The translations under genes and the position numbers were made by a program. From the NCBI RefSeq assembly GCF_001305295.1, contig NZ_LJSI01000053.1, positions 186,001 to 250,000 of the forward strand: a stretch of DNA of 64,000 nt, in the 5' to 3' direction. Under the pieces are notes generated by a model. It ran no database searches, was not told where the DNA came from, and saw only the letters and a program-made list of their open reading frames with translations. How positions within the stretch are numbered: position 1 is the stretch's first letter; the number at the start of each line of letters is the position of its first letter. Below are positions 44,362 through 53,267 of this stretch, in pieces. This DNA is from Neptunomonas antarctica. Lineage in GTDB: Bacteria; Pseudomonadota; Gammaproteobacteria; Pseudomonadales; Balneatricaceae.

Positions 44362-45699
44362 TTACAGGCTTTTACTGAAGACTTTTGAATTTCTTTGGAA
44401 GTTATACAGTGTTTGTTTTTTGCCGGGTAGTTTTTCCAACGAAATTTCCGCGAAACCATGTTCAATAAACCAGTGCGCTGTTCTGGTTGTCAGTACAAAT
44501 AGCGTGTTGAGTTGCAGTTCTCTGGCTTTCTCTTCGATGGCGCTTAACAGCATCTCGGCACGGTCACCACCCTGGTATTCTTTTGTAATAGCAACACAGG
44601 CAAGCTCACCCATTAATTCCTCAGGGTATTGATACAGGGCTGCACAGCCAATGATGGCACCGTCGCGTTCCACGACAAAGAATTGTTCGACCTCTGCTTC
44701 AAGCAGTTCGCGCGAGCGGCGAACCAGTATACCTTTCTCTTCTAAGGGTTTAATCAGTTCTATAATACCGCCAACGTCTTCGATATTAGCGCTTCGGACT
44801 TGCTCATATGATTCTTGAATAATCATAGTGCCGGCACCGTCTCGGGTGTAAAGTTCAGCGAGTAATGCGCCATCGTCTTTATAGCTAATTAAATGGCAGC
44901 GGGGCACGCCTCCTGCGCATACTTCTGTGGCCATTTGTAGCAGCTTGGAAAGCTCGGTGTAAGCGGTTTCAGGGTTATCCAGTTGCGAGTGATATTGATG
45001 GAGAAAGCGTTCGGCCGTGCGTGCTAGTAATTCACTACGTAATGAACCACGGCTATCAATAATGCCCTTTTCGCCGCCAAACAGAATCAGCTTATCGGCT
45101 TTGAGTGTGATGGCTGTTTGTGAGGCGACCTCTTCAACCGGAAGATTGAATATTTCTCCGGTCGGCGAATAGCCAAGATTAGATAACAGCACAATATTAC
45201 CCAGATCAAGTTGACTGCGTATGCCTCTATGATCAATGCGCCTGACCTCGCCGGTATGGCATAAATCGACACCTTCATAAATGCCGATCGGTCTTCCGGT
45301 AATGTAGTTACCGGAGCACACTCGCATTTCTGCTCCATGCATTGGTGTATTCACCAACCCCATGGAAAGTTTAGCTTCAATGGTGCTTCTGATGACACCT
45401 ATTGCTTCAATAACGCATTGTAATGACGCGCTATCAGTCACACGTAGATCGTGATGTAGGCGAGTTTGTACGCCTTGTGCTGTTAATCTTTCTTCGATTT
45501 GTGGGCGCGCACCATGTACCAGAACCAGACGGATTCCCAGGCTGTTCATTAGCGCGATATCATGAACGATGTTTTCGAAATTGTTATCTGCTATCGCTTC
45601 GCCGCCAAGCATCAAAACAAATGTTTTGCCCTGGTGTGCATTAATATAAGGCGAAGCGTGGCGAAACCAATTGACGTAGTTAATGCTCTCGTCAGACAC
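44362..45699 (-). CDS. argA: Amino-acid N-acetyltransferase (N-acetylglutamate synthase)
   Basis: 445 residues, close to the E. coli length. First step of arginine synthesis. An N-terminal amino-acid-kinase-like domain (residues ~20-290, FVLMLGGEAIAD, LVHGARPQIEERL) carries arginine inhibition. The C-terminal GNAT domain (~295-440) binds acetyl-CoA (ELACVAITKEYQGGDRAEMLL). GTG start 45699 overlaps argE by 8 bp, with AAGGAAAA as SD inside argE. Second gene of the argE-argA operon. Confidence 0.95.
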   Translation of the reverse strand: MSDESINYVNWFRHASPYINAHQGKTFVLMLGGEAIADNNFENIVHDIALMNSLGIRLVLVHGARPQIEERLTAQGVQTRLHHDLRVTDSASLQCVIEAIGVIRSTIEAKLSMGLVNTPMHGAEMRVCSGNYITGRPIGIYEGVDLCHTGEVRRIDHRGIRSQLDLGNIVLLSNLGYSPTGEIFNLPVEEVASQTAITLKADKLILFGGEKGIIDSRGSLRSELLARTAERFLHQYHSQLDNPETAYTELSKLLQMATEVCAGGVPRCHLISYKDDGALLAELYTRDGAGTMIIQESYEQVRSANIEDVGGIIELIKPLEEKGILVRRSRELLEAEVEQFFVVERDGAIIGCAALYQYPEELMGELACVAITKEYQGGDRAEMLLSAIEEKARELQLNTLFVLTTRTAHWFIEHGFAEISLEKLPGKKQTLYNFQRNSKVFSKSL

Positions 45700-46870
45700 C
45701 TGTGTTTTCCTTTTGTACTTCTACGCAATAGCGCTGGATCATTTGTGTAAGAATATCAACAGTGGGAGTGATCTGATCCAGAGCCAAAAATTCATCCGGC
45801 TGATGGGCTTGGTTGATACTTCCCGGCCCCATAACAATGGTTTCCATGCCCAGTGATTGCAGGAAAGGCGCTTCTGTTCCAAATGCAACGGCTTCGGCCG
45901 TATGGCCTGTTAGCTGTTCAGCCATACGTACCAGTGACGCATTTTTGTCTGTTTCGAAGGAAGGGATGCCTGGAAACAGCGGTCGACAATCGATTTTGAC
46001 ATTAAATAAGTCTTCAATTGGGCGTACGCGCCGAGTGATATCTTCTCTCAATAATGAAAGTCCCATACCCGGTAGAGGGCGAATATCATACTCAAGTTCA
46101 CACTGACCGCAGATACGGTTAGGGTTGTCGCCTCCATGAATGCAGCCAAGGTTAAGCGTTGGCACATTAACGCTAAAAGCACTGTTTTGATAATTCTGCT
46201 GTAAGTGGTTTCGGTATTTCACCAGTTCAGACAGGACTGCGTGCATTGCATCCAGTGCATTTGCACCTAAAGAAGGGTCAGATGAATGGCCCGCGCTTCC
46301 GGTTATTCGGATGCTTTCCATCATCATTCCTTTATGCATCCGAATCGGGGTCATCTCCGTAGGTTCGCCGATAATCGCATAACGGGCTTTCGGTTTGCCG
46401 GCATCTACCAGTGCTTGTGCGCCAGACATAGAGCTTTCTTCATCGGCCGTGGCAAGGATAATGAGCGGTGCTGCCAATGGTGTATTGATGAACTTGCGTG
46501 CTGCTTCAATGGCGATGGGGAAAAAACCTTTCATGTCACAGGTGCCCAAACCATAAAGCCGATTATCACGTTCGGTCAACCTGAAAGGGTTGCTTTTCCA
46601 TAGCTCGTCATTGCATGGGACGGTATCAGTATGACCTGAAAGAACCAGTCCGCCCGGGCCATGCCCTAATGTTGCTATTAAATTAGCTTTTCCTGGGTAA
46701 CCCGGCACTGGCATGATTTCGGTTTTGAAACCAAGGTTGTCGAGCCATTCTGCCAGAAGGGTTATCACCGCCAGGTTGCTCATATCATGTTCAGTTGTCG
46801 TTGAACTGATAGAGGGCGCTGCGATTAGCTGGCCTAGCATTTGTATAAGAGGGGGTGTTTGTTTAGACAT
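45692..46870 (-). CDS. argE: Acetylornithine deacetylase
   Basis: 392 residues from ATG 46870. M20 metallopeptidase removing acetate from N-acetylornithine. Metal ligands lie in SGHTDTVP, CDMKGFF, ADEESSMSGA and GEPTEM; the dimerisation domain is in the middle. Start choice: GTG 46885 would read through the terminator stem, so ATG 46870 is preferred. That ATG follows immediately after the U7 run of the upstream terminator and has no visible SD. Operon with argA. Confidence 0.93.
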   Translation of the reverse strand: MSKQTPPLIQMLGQLIAAPSISSTTTEHDMSNLAVITLLAEWLDNLGFKTEIMPVPGYPGKANLIATLGHGPGGLVLSGHTDTVPCNDELWKSNPFRLTERDNRLYGLGTCDMKGFFPIAIEAARKFINTPLAAPLIILATADEESSMSGAQALVDAGKPKARYAIIGEPTEMTPIRMHKGMMMESIRITGSAGHSSDPSLGANALDAMHAVLSELVKYRNHLQQNYQNSAFSVNVPTLNLGCIHGGDNPNRICGQCELEYDIRPLPGMGLSLLREDITRRVRPIEDLFNVKIDCRPLFPGIPSFETDKNASLVRMAEQLTGHTAEAVAFGTEAPFLQSLGMETIVMGPGSINQAHQPDEFLALDQITPTVDILTQMIQRYCVEVQKENTGV

Positions 46871-46916
46871 AAAAAAAGCCTGCACATGTTTTTAATCTAT
46901 TGTGCAGGCTTTTTTT
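46871..46916 (-). terminator. Intrinsic terminator of the pit operon, abutting argE ATG
   Basis: AGCCTGCAC (46877-46885) and GTGCAGGCT (46902-46910) form a perfect 9-bp stem, with A7 and T7 runs outside, 60 bp after the pit stop codon. On the minus strand the T7 ends at 46871 and the argE ATG begins at 46870, so no leader is left for argE between terminator and start codon. Confidence 0.9.
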
Positions 46917-46975
46917 GAACAGGTCGAGTGGAACTCGGTCTGCACTGCTCTCAAGTTAGATAAAGAGCTCTCAAG

Positions 46976-48241
46976 TCAGGTAAAAATACCTTTAAACATA
47001 AAGAAGAACATGATTGCTAAGAGCGCGCCTGCAGGAAGTGTGATTATCCAGGAGATAAAAATAGTTCCGACCACGCGCAGATTGAGTGCGGCTAAGCCTC
47101 GGGCAAGCCCTACACCTAACACAGCGCCAACCAGCGTATGTGTGGTGGAGATAGGCAACCCAGTACCTGACGCGACAACAACTGTTGCGGCGGCCGCTAA
47201 TGTGGCGGCAAATCCACGGCTGGGTGTCAGTTCAGTAATATTGTTTCCGATGGTAGCAATCACCTTGTGTCCATACATCACCAATCCAGCAACAATCCCT
47301 CCGCCACCGAGCAGTAAAATCCATACCGGCATCGCGGTTTTTTGTGCTACTTCACCACCCGAACTAACCACGCCGACCACTGCAGCCAGCGGTCCGACAG
47401 CATTTGCAACATCGTTAGAGCCATGTGCAAACGCCATTGCGCAGGCAGTAAACATCATCAGCACGCCAAATACTTTCTCGACACTGGCAAAATGGTAATC
47501 TTTATCCGCTGCCGTATCGACTTTGATTTTCTTGAGCATAAAAATGCCCCCGATCATCGTCAGTACCCCGATTCCCACAGAGATAAGTGCACTGTTGCCC
47601 CATGATATATGTAAGCCAATATGCTTCAGGCCTTTAGTGAATGTCACCATGGAGATGATAAAGCCGACTAAAAAGATATACATCGGCACGTAGCGCTTAG
47701 CATTGACGAACGGATCGGCAGTGTCCAGAATTAAGCGCTGTACGCTCCTGAACAGGAAGAAAGCGATGACGCCCGCCGTTAAAGGCGAAATAACCCAGCT
47801 GGCGACAATCATTGTAACCTTGCTCCAGTTGACTGCATCAACAGAGATACCAACAGCGGCGAATCCAACAATCGCGCCAACAATCGTGTGAGTAGTGGAA
47901 ACCGGCCAGCCAAAATGCGTTGCCACTAATAGCCAGATACCGGCGGCTAGCAACGCTGAGAGCATCCCAAACACCAGTAGTTCAGGTGTTCCTGAGAGCA
48001 AAGCAGGATCAATGATGCCTTTACGAATAGTCGCCGTGACCGCGCCCCCCGCGAGGTAGGCACCCGCAAATTCGAAAACGATTGCGATTAAAATGGCTTG
48101 CTTCAGTGTGAGTGCTTTGGAGCCAACCGATGTGCCCATCGCATTCGCTACATCATTCGCGCCGACGCCCCAGGCCATAAAGAAGCCAAACACACATGCC
48201 AGAATGATGATGATATCGCCGTATTGCGCAATAATTTGCAT
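46976..48241 (-). CDS. PiT-family inorganic phosphate transporter
   Basis: 421 residues. Low-affinity phosphate/metal-phosphate symporter with about ten membrane helices. Both halves carry the PiT signature: GANDVANAMGTSVGSKALT near the N-terminus, and GSNDVANAVGPLAAV in the second half, with STTHTIVGA/STTHTLVGA repeats. The gene follows a DUF47 protein by 22 bp, the usual partner arrangement. Ends upstream of a strong terminator. Confidence 0.94.
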   Translation of the reverse strand: MQIIAQYGDIIIILACVFGFFMAWGVGANDVANAMGTSVGSKALTLKQAILIAIVFEFAGAYLAGGAVTATIRKGIIDPALLSGTPELLVFGMLSALLAAGIWLLVATHFGWPVSTTHTIVGAIVGFAAVGISVDAVNWSKVTMIVASWVISPLTAGVIAFFLFRSVQRLILDTADPFVNAKRYVPMYIFLVGFIISMVTFTKGLKHIGLHISWGNSALISVGIGVLTMIGGIFMLKKIKVDTAADKDYHFASVEKVFGVLMMFTACAMAFAHGSNDVANAVGPLAAVVGVVSSGGEVAQKTAMPVWILLLGGGGIVAGLVMYGHKVIATIGNNITELTPSRGFAATLAAAATVVVASGTGLPISTTHTLVGAVLGVGLARGLAALNLRVVGTIFISWIITLPAGALLAIMFFFMFKGIFT

Positions 48242-48263
48242 ATCTAAGCCTTAATACTAGGAA

Positions 48264-48944
48264 TTAACGAGCCAGTAGGAGCTGTAAACGGCTCCCTACC
48301 TGTTGAGCACGATCAGCCAGATCTCCTATCCAACCGATAATTTGGTATAGAAACATCGCATCGATAGGGTGGAGCTGTTTTTCAATAACAAACAATTGCG
48401 AACGAACCTGTCGCCCCAGTTCATCATTGTTATGTTCCAGCTCATCCAGCTCAATCAGCATCCGTTCCACGACTTCTACTTCACGCCCTCTAAAGCCGCT
48501 ACTGACCAACTCATCAAGTTCATTCATTGATTGCAGGGCTTGCTCGGAGGTGGCTAATGCTGATTGGACAAAATCCAGCATCAGTGTTTGAATCTCAACA
48601 GGAATAGGCATTTTTCGGCCGAGCATGATGCCGCAAATATCTTTAGCGTTATTTGCGATCTTGTCTTGCATGCGCAGTAATTCAAGTAAGTCGGTACGGG
48701 GTACCGGCAGAAATATACTGTTAGGTAAGTGCTGGCGAACATCCTTTTTCATCGCATCAGCTTCGCCTTCAAGAACAGCAATCTTATGCTGGATCTTGCT
48801 GGCTTCTTCCCAATCATCCGCTATAACGGCTTCAAAGAAAGGCAGTAACTGAACGGCACAGGCTTGTGCTTTTGCAATATGTTCTTGCATGGGTTTGAAC
48901 GGTGAACGAGCAAACATCTGCAGTATCGGGTTATTGGTGACCAT
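48264..48944 (-). CDS. DUF47/TIGR00153 family PhoU-like protein
   Basis: 226 residues, all-helical, PhoU-like fold: AKAQACAVQLLPFFEAV, VLEGEADAMKKDVRQHL, LRMQDKIANNAKDI, LDELEHNNDELGRQV. In many bacteria this protein is encoded with Pit and modulates its uptake activity. First gene of the two-gene operon, ATG 48944. Confidence 0.9.
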   Translation of the reverse strand: MVTNNPILQMFARSPFKPMQEHIAKAQACAVQLLPFFEAVIADDWEEASKIQHKIAVLEGEADAMKKDVRQHLPNSIFLPVPRTDLLELLRMQDKIANNAKDICGIMLGRKMPIPVEIQTLMLDFVQSALATSEQALQSMNELDELVSSGFRGREVEVVERMLIELDELEHNNDELGRQVRSQLFVIEKQLHPIDAMFLYQIIGWIGDLADRAQQVGSRLQLLLAR

Positions 48945-49112
48945 GGCCCTCGCCTGTGTAGGTTAATTCGCGGGAATTATACGAGGAGATGTCATAAATT
49001 TGTAGTCATAATGAAATATTACTCAAAAATATCACGTTTATCCGTCTTACGGCAGGTTCAGAGCAGACCTATAAAAAGAGGGTTGTCTTTCGCGTTAACT
49101 TTTTGACTTTGT
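48945..49112. other. Intergenic region between the divergent pit and CYTH units
   Basis: 168 bp of promoter-type sequence. No gene. The tandem repeat begins near 49113. Confidence 0.3.
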
Positions 49113-49522
49113 GCCCCCCTTTCGGGTTAAGTGTTGATAACTCAGGCAGGAATTATATTGATGGCTACGGAAACTGAAATAAAATTGCGTAGTTGCCCCG
49201 CGCAGGCTATTCATAAAATAGCGCCGCTACCCCTTATTTTTACGAGTTAAGTGCGGATAACTCAGGCAGGAATTACATTGATGGCTACGGAAACTGAAAT
49301 AAAATTGAGTAGTTACCCCCGCGCAGGCTATTCATAAAATAGCGCCGCTACCCCCTATTTTTACGAGTTAAGTGCGGATAACTCAGGCAGGAATTACATT
49401 GATGGCTACGGAAACTGAAATAAAATTGAGTAGTTGCCCCCGCGCAGGCTATTCATAAAATAGCGCAGCTACCCCTTGTTTTCACGAGTAAAGAGCTGAT
49501 AACTCAGGCAGGAATTATATTG
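49113..49522 (+). repeat. Three tandem copies of the CYTH gene's leader and first codons
   Basis: Units of 120, 121 and 121 bp carry CAGGCAGGAATTAYATTG, then ATG GCT ACG GAA ACT GAA ATA AAA TTG at 49161, 49281 and 49402, matching the true start at 49523. Each copy has its own SD-like AGGCAGG. Copy 1 stays open for 29 residues (MATETEIKLRSCPAQAIHKIA...) to TAA 49250. Copies 2 and 3 contain one extra C and stop after 18 residues (TAA 49337 and 49458). Copies 2 and 3 are almost identical. The native sequence diverges from all three after the ninth codon. Confidence 0.95.
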
Positions 49523-50170
49523 ATGGCTACGGAAACTGAAATAAAATTGTTAGTCCCCGATCAGGCTATACATAAAATAGCGCAGTTACCTTTCATTTCT
49601 ACGGGGCGATGTGAAGGGCAAAAGAGATTAATAAACTGGTACTTTGATACGTCTGATTTGCGTTTATCGGCTAATAAAATGGCGCTTAGAATCAGAGAAC
49701 AAAATGGTGTTTATATTCAAACCTTAAAAACTAAGGGGCAGAGTGTCAATGGTTTACACCAGCGTGGCGAGTGGGAATGGATTATTGATAAGCCGGTACT
49801 TGATCTTGCGCGGTTAAAGGAAACAGGTTTGTCTATAGTCGATGATTTTTCTGCTCTGGCGACCCGGCTTCAGGTGATTTTTTCTACTCATTTTGATCGT
49901 ACCATATGGATGGTTGAATTAGCGGAAACGGCTACGGTAATCGAAGTGGCGCTTGATCAGGGAGAAGTCAGTTATACATCGCCAGAAGGAAGGGCATGGG
50001 TAGATAAAATTTGTGAGTTAGAGCTTGAACTGAAATCGGGAAGTGTTGATGCCTTGTTAGCAGTAGCCGTACAGTGCACTAACGCTATTCCTGAATTAAC
50101 ACCTGGTAATATTAGTAAAGCGGAACGCGGCTACTCTTTGTTTGAACAGGCGAAAGTTGCCTCTGCTTAA
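49523..50170 (+). CDS. CYTH-domain triphosphate tunnel metalloenzyme
   Basis: 215 residues from ATG 49523. The N-terminal ETEIK matches the ExExK metal/triphosphate-binding signature of CYTH proteins. Further tunnel residues are in INWYFDTSDLRL, MALRIREQ, QTLKTKG and ELELELKSG. E. coli YgiF, also encoded next to glnE, has an added C-terminal CHAD domain; here only the CYTH part is present. The likely reaction is hydrolysis of inorganic triphosphate or a related substrate. Transcribed towards glnE with a 57-bp gap. Upstream lie three tandem copies of its own start region. Confidence 0.88.
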   Translation: MATETEIKLLVPDQAIHKIAQLPFISTGRCEGQKRLINWYFDTSDLRLSANKMALRIREQNGVYIQTLKTKGQSVNGLHQRGEWEWIIDKPVLDLARLKETGLSIVDDFSALATRLQVIFSTHFDRTIWMVELAETATVIEVALDQGEVSYTSPEGRAWVDKICELELELKSGSVDALLAVAVQCTNAIPELTPGNISKAERGYSLFEQAKVASA

Positions 50171-50227
50171 AAGGTTGTTATGAGATTGTTAAGCGCGCGT
50201 TATCTTTTATAAAGAAGGAATTTTTAC

Positions 50228-53140
50228 ATGCGTCAACCTGATCTTTCCATTGTGCCTTCATCTTTACATCTGTTACTTAATAAGCAATGGGAGCGCTTAA
50301 ATACGGCGGTTCCGTTAGTGTTAGACACGTTGGCTGAAGCGTCTATTACCGAATTGACGCGGGTGGTCATCGGTAGTGATTACGTGGTCGATCAACTGGT
50401 TAAATTTCCTGAACTGCTGCATAACCTGGTGGCTACCGGGGTGCTTGATCGGGCATATCAGCGCCATGAATATACCGAGCTCTTATTAGTTGTTGAATTA
50501 GCAAAGGTCGATTCAGAAGCGTCCATGATGAGATTGCTGCGTCAATTTCGGCAGCAGGAGATGGTCAGGCTGATCTGGCGAGATCTGACGCGTAAAGCTA
50601 GCATGCTTGATACCACGCGCGAATTGAGTTGGTTGGCTGATGCCATAATTGAGGGGACGCTGAGTCTGCTTTATGAGCAGGGATGTGAGCGTTGGGGTAC
50701 TCCCTATGGACCAGCGGATGATGCAGGCGCTCGGGAGGCGCAGCGCATGGTCGTGTTGGGGATGGGCAAGCTGGGTGCCAATGAGCTTAATCTTTCTTCG
50801 GATATTGATCTTATCTTTTGTTTTCCTGAAAATGGCGACACCGCAGGCGCGCGCAAGACGCTATCGAATCAGGATTTCTTTATACGTTTAGGGCAAAAAT
50901 TGATTCAGGCGTTGGATACACTCAATGCCGACGGTTTTGTGTTTCGTGTCGATATGCGGTTACGTCCTTTTGGCTCAGCCAGTCCTTTGGCCTGCAGTTT
51001 TGCTGCCATGGAACATTATTATCAGGATCAGGGGCGTGACTGGGAACGTTACGCGATGATTAAGGCGCGCGTAGTGGCTGGCGATAAAGAGCAGGGCAGT
51101 GAGCTGTTAACGTTGCTGAGACCTTTTGTCTATCGAAAATATATCGATTTCAGCGCTTTTGAATCACTGCGTGAAATGAAACAGATGATTAATAGGGAAG
51201 TGCGCAGAAAAGGGCTGGAGTATAACGTTAAGCTGGGGTCTGGCGGAATCAGGGAAGTTGAGTTTATTGCGCAGGCATTCCAATTAATCCGTGGAGGAAG
51301 AGACAGCCGTTTACAGCAACGTGAGCTGCGAAACATTCTACCTTTATTGCCAGAGTTGGTCGGTATGCCAGAACAGGCAGTTGATGAATTAATGGCCGCC
51401 TATACTTTTTTGCGTAATGCCGAACATGCAATTCAGGCTGTTGCCGACAAACAGACACAGGAGCTACCGAAAGATGATCTCGGGCAGGCGAGATTAGCCT
51501 TCAGTATGGGATTTGATCAGTGGGATACCTTTATAAACGTGTTAGCACAGCACCGGGCTGCGGTGAGTCAGCACTTTGCTGATGTGATTGCGCCGGCACA
51601 AGAGCAATCAGAAGCAGAATCATTGCAGCAAACCGAATGGTTGGCGCTCTGGAATGGGCAGTTGTCAGAAGAAGATGCGCTGGATGTTATTACTGACAGT
51701 GGCTTTGATGATCCCCTCAGAGCGCTCAAACTACTGAGTGATTTAAAACAATCAAGAACGGTTCAGGTATTGCAACACAAGGGTGTGGAGCGTCTGAAAA
51801 TTGTGTTGCCCATTCTGTTGGAAATGATTGCTCAGGTTGATAATGCTACGCAAACGCTGGCGCGCGTATTGTTACTGATTCAAGCCATATTGCGCAGATC
51901 AGCCTATCTGGTGTTGTTGGCCGAAAATCCGGCGGCTATGAAGCAGTTAGTTAAATTATGTTCTAGTAGTGGCTGGTTCTCCGATCAATTGGCGAAAAAA
52001 CCGGTATTGCTGGATGAGTTGATTGATCCACGCTCACTTTACTCTCCGCCTGATAAAGCACAGCTGGGAGCTGAATTACGACAGCAATTGTTGAGAATTC
52101 CTGAAGAGGATACTGAGCAGTTAATGGAAGCTCTGCGTTATTTTAAAAGTGCACATCTGTTGCGTGTGGCTGCTTCCGATATCACCGGTGTTTTACCTTT
52201 AATGAGGGTAAGTGATTATCTGACCTGGTTGGCTGAAGTTATTCTTGAAAGCGTGCTGGATGTAGCATGGCGCGTGATGGTGGAAAAACACGGTAGTCCA
52301 ATGAAGCAGGCAGGAGTGCCCTGTGAACTGGACTTTATTGTTATTGGGTATGGCAAGCTAGGTGGGATCGAGCTGTCTTATGGATCGGATCTTGATCTGG
52401 TGTTTATCCATGATAGCGACGCTAACCTGTCTACTAATGGTGATAAATCGATTGCCAATTCCGTATTTTTTACGCGCTTAGGTCAACGGATTATCCATAT
52501 CCTTAACACCTTTACGGCCGGTGGGCAGTTATATGAAGTTGATATGCGACTGCGTCCTTCCGGTAACTCGGGTTTGCTGGTGAGTTCATTAAAAGCCTTT
52601 GAAGAGTATCAGCAAAAAGAAGCCTGGACATGGGAGCATCAGGCGCTTGTGCGTACTCGTGTTGTGGCCGGATCTGCGCGTTTGGGCGCAGCATTTGCGC
52701 AGGTGCGGGCGTCAATTTTACAACAAACTCGCGAGCAGGATGACCTTAAAAAAGCCGTCGTTGAGATGCGAGAGAAGATGCGTACGCATTTAGGGACGTC
52801 AGCGAAAGAAGCTGAAACGAAACATGTTTTTAATCTGAAACAGGATCTGGGTGGTATCGTTGATATTGAATTTTTGGTTCAATATCAGGTGCTGGCTTAC
52901 GCACATTTATATCCTGAGTTGTATGAGTTCACCGATAATATTCGAATTCTGGATGTGATTGAAAAAGTCCAACTCTTACCAGCAGAGGATGCCGATGCAT
53001 TACGCGAAGCCTATAAAGCCTACCGTGCTGCCGGGCATCGATTGACGTTGCAGGAGCAATCGAATGTGATCAGTGAAAGCGAAATGACTGAGTGCCGGGC
53101 GTTGATCGCACGGATATGGAGTTCGGTAATGGAGTCTTAG
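50228..53140 (+). CDS. glnE: Bifunctional glutamine synthetase adenylyltransferase/deadenylylase
   Basis: 970 residues, close to E. coli GlnE (946). It adenylylates and deadenylylates glutamine synthetase in response to PII. The N-terminal deadenylylase nucleotidyltransferase has GMGKLGANELNLSSDIDLIF (~residues 175-200). The C-terminal adenylyltransferase has GYGKLGGIELSYGSDLDLVF (~705-725), both with the G-S-D-x-D motif. Helical linker regions (GlnD-UR_UTase type) follow each. ATG 50228 is preceded by AAGAAGGAA. A terminator lies 54 bp after the stop. Confidence 0.97.
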   Translation: MRQPDLSIVPSSLHLLLNKQWERLNTAVPLVLDTLAEASITELTRVVIGSDYVVDQLVKFPELLHNLVATGVLDRAYQRHEYTELLLVVELAKVDSEASMMRLLRQFRQQEMVRLIWRDLTRKASMLDTTRELSWLADAIIEGTLSLLYEQGCERWGTPYGPADDAGAREAQRMVVLGMGKLGANELNLSSDIDLIFCFPENGDTAGARKTLSNQDFFIRLGQKLIQALDTLNADGFVFRVDMRLRPFGSASPLACSFAAMEHYYQDQGRDWERYAMIKARVVAGDKEQGSELLTLLRPFVYRKYIDFSAFESLREMKQMINREVRRKGLEYNVKLGSGGIREVEFIAQAFQLIRGGRDSRLQQRELRNILPLLPELVGMPEQAVDELMAAYTFLRNAEHAIQAVADKQTQELPKDDLGQARLAFSMGFDQWDTFINVLAQHRAAVSQHFADVIAPAQEQSEAESLQQTEWLALWNGQLSEEDALDVITDSGFDDPLRALKLLSDLKQSRTVQVLQHKGVERLKIVLPILLEMIAQVDNATQTLARVLLLIQAILRRSAYLVLLAENPAAMKQLVKLCSSSGWFSDQLAKKPVLLDELIDPRSLYSPPDKAQLGAELRQQLLRIPEEDTEQLMEALRYFKSAHLLRVAASDITGVLPLMRVSDYLTWLAEVILESVLDVAWRVMVEKHGSPMKQAGVPCELDFIVIGYGKLGGIELSYGSDLDLVFIHDSDANLSTNGDKSIANSVFFTRLGQRIIHILNTFTAGGQLYEVDMRLRPSGNSGLLVSSLKAFEEYQQKEAWTWEHQALVRTRVVAGSARLGAAFAQVRASILQQTREQDDLKKAVVEMREKMRTHLGTSAKEAETKHVFNLKQDLGGIVDIEFLVQYQVLAYAHLYPELYEFTDNIRILDVIEKVQLLPAEDADALREAYKAYRAAGHRLTLQEQSNVISESEMTECRALIARIWSSVMES

Positions 53141-53194
53141 CTGGTCATAAAACTGAGGTATAAAAGGCCCGTGATGTGAATGAGCAGTGATACA

Positions 53195-53242
53195 AAAAAG
53201 CCTGGCTGTATTAAGTACAATCTTAATGACAGTCAGGCTTTT
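53195..53242. terminator. Bidirectional terminator between glnE and ilvE
   Basis: AAAAAAGCCTG, CTG, ATTAAG form the left arm and CTTAAT, ACAG, CAGGCTTTT the right arm around a short loop. Small mismatches are present. A/T runs flank both sides, suiting the two converging genes. Confidence 0.85.
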
Positions 53243-53267
53243 GGAAGAACGTAATTTAGCGCAATAT

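Noticed and set aside
49161-49458. Tandem 121-bp repeats as a CRISPR array
   Set aside because: Units are contiguous with no spacers and are copies of a gene's leader and first codons.
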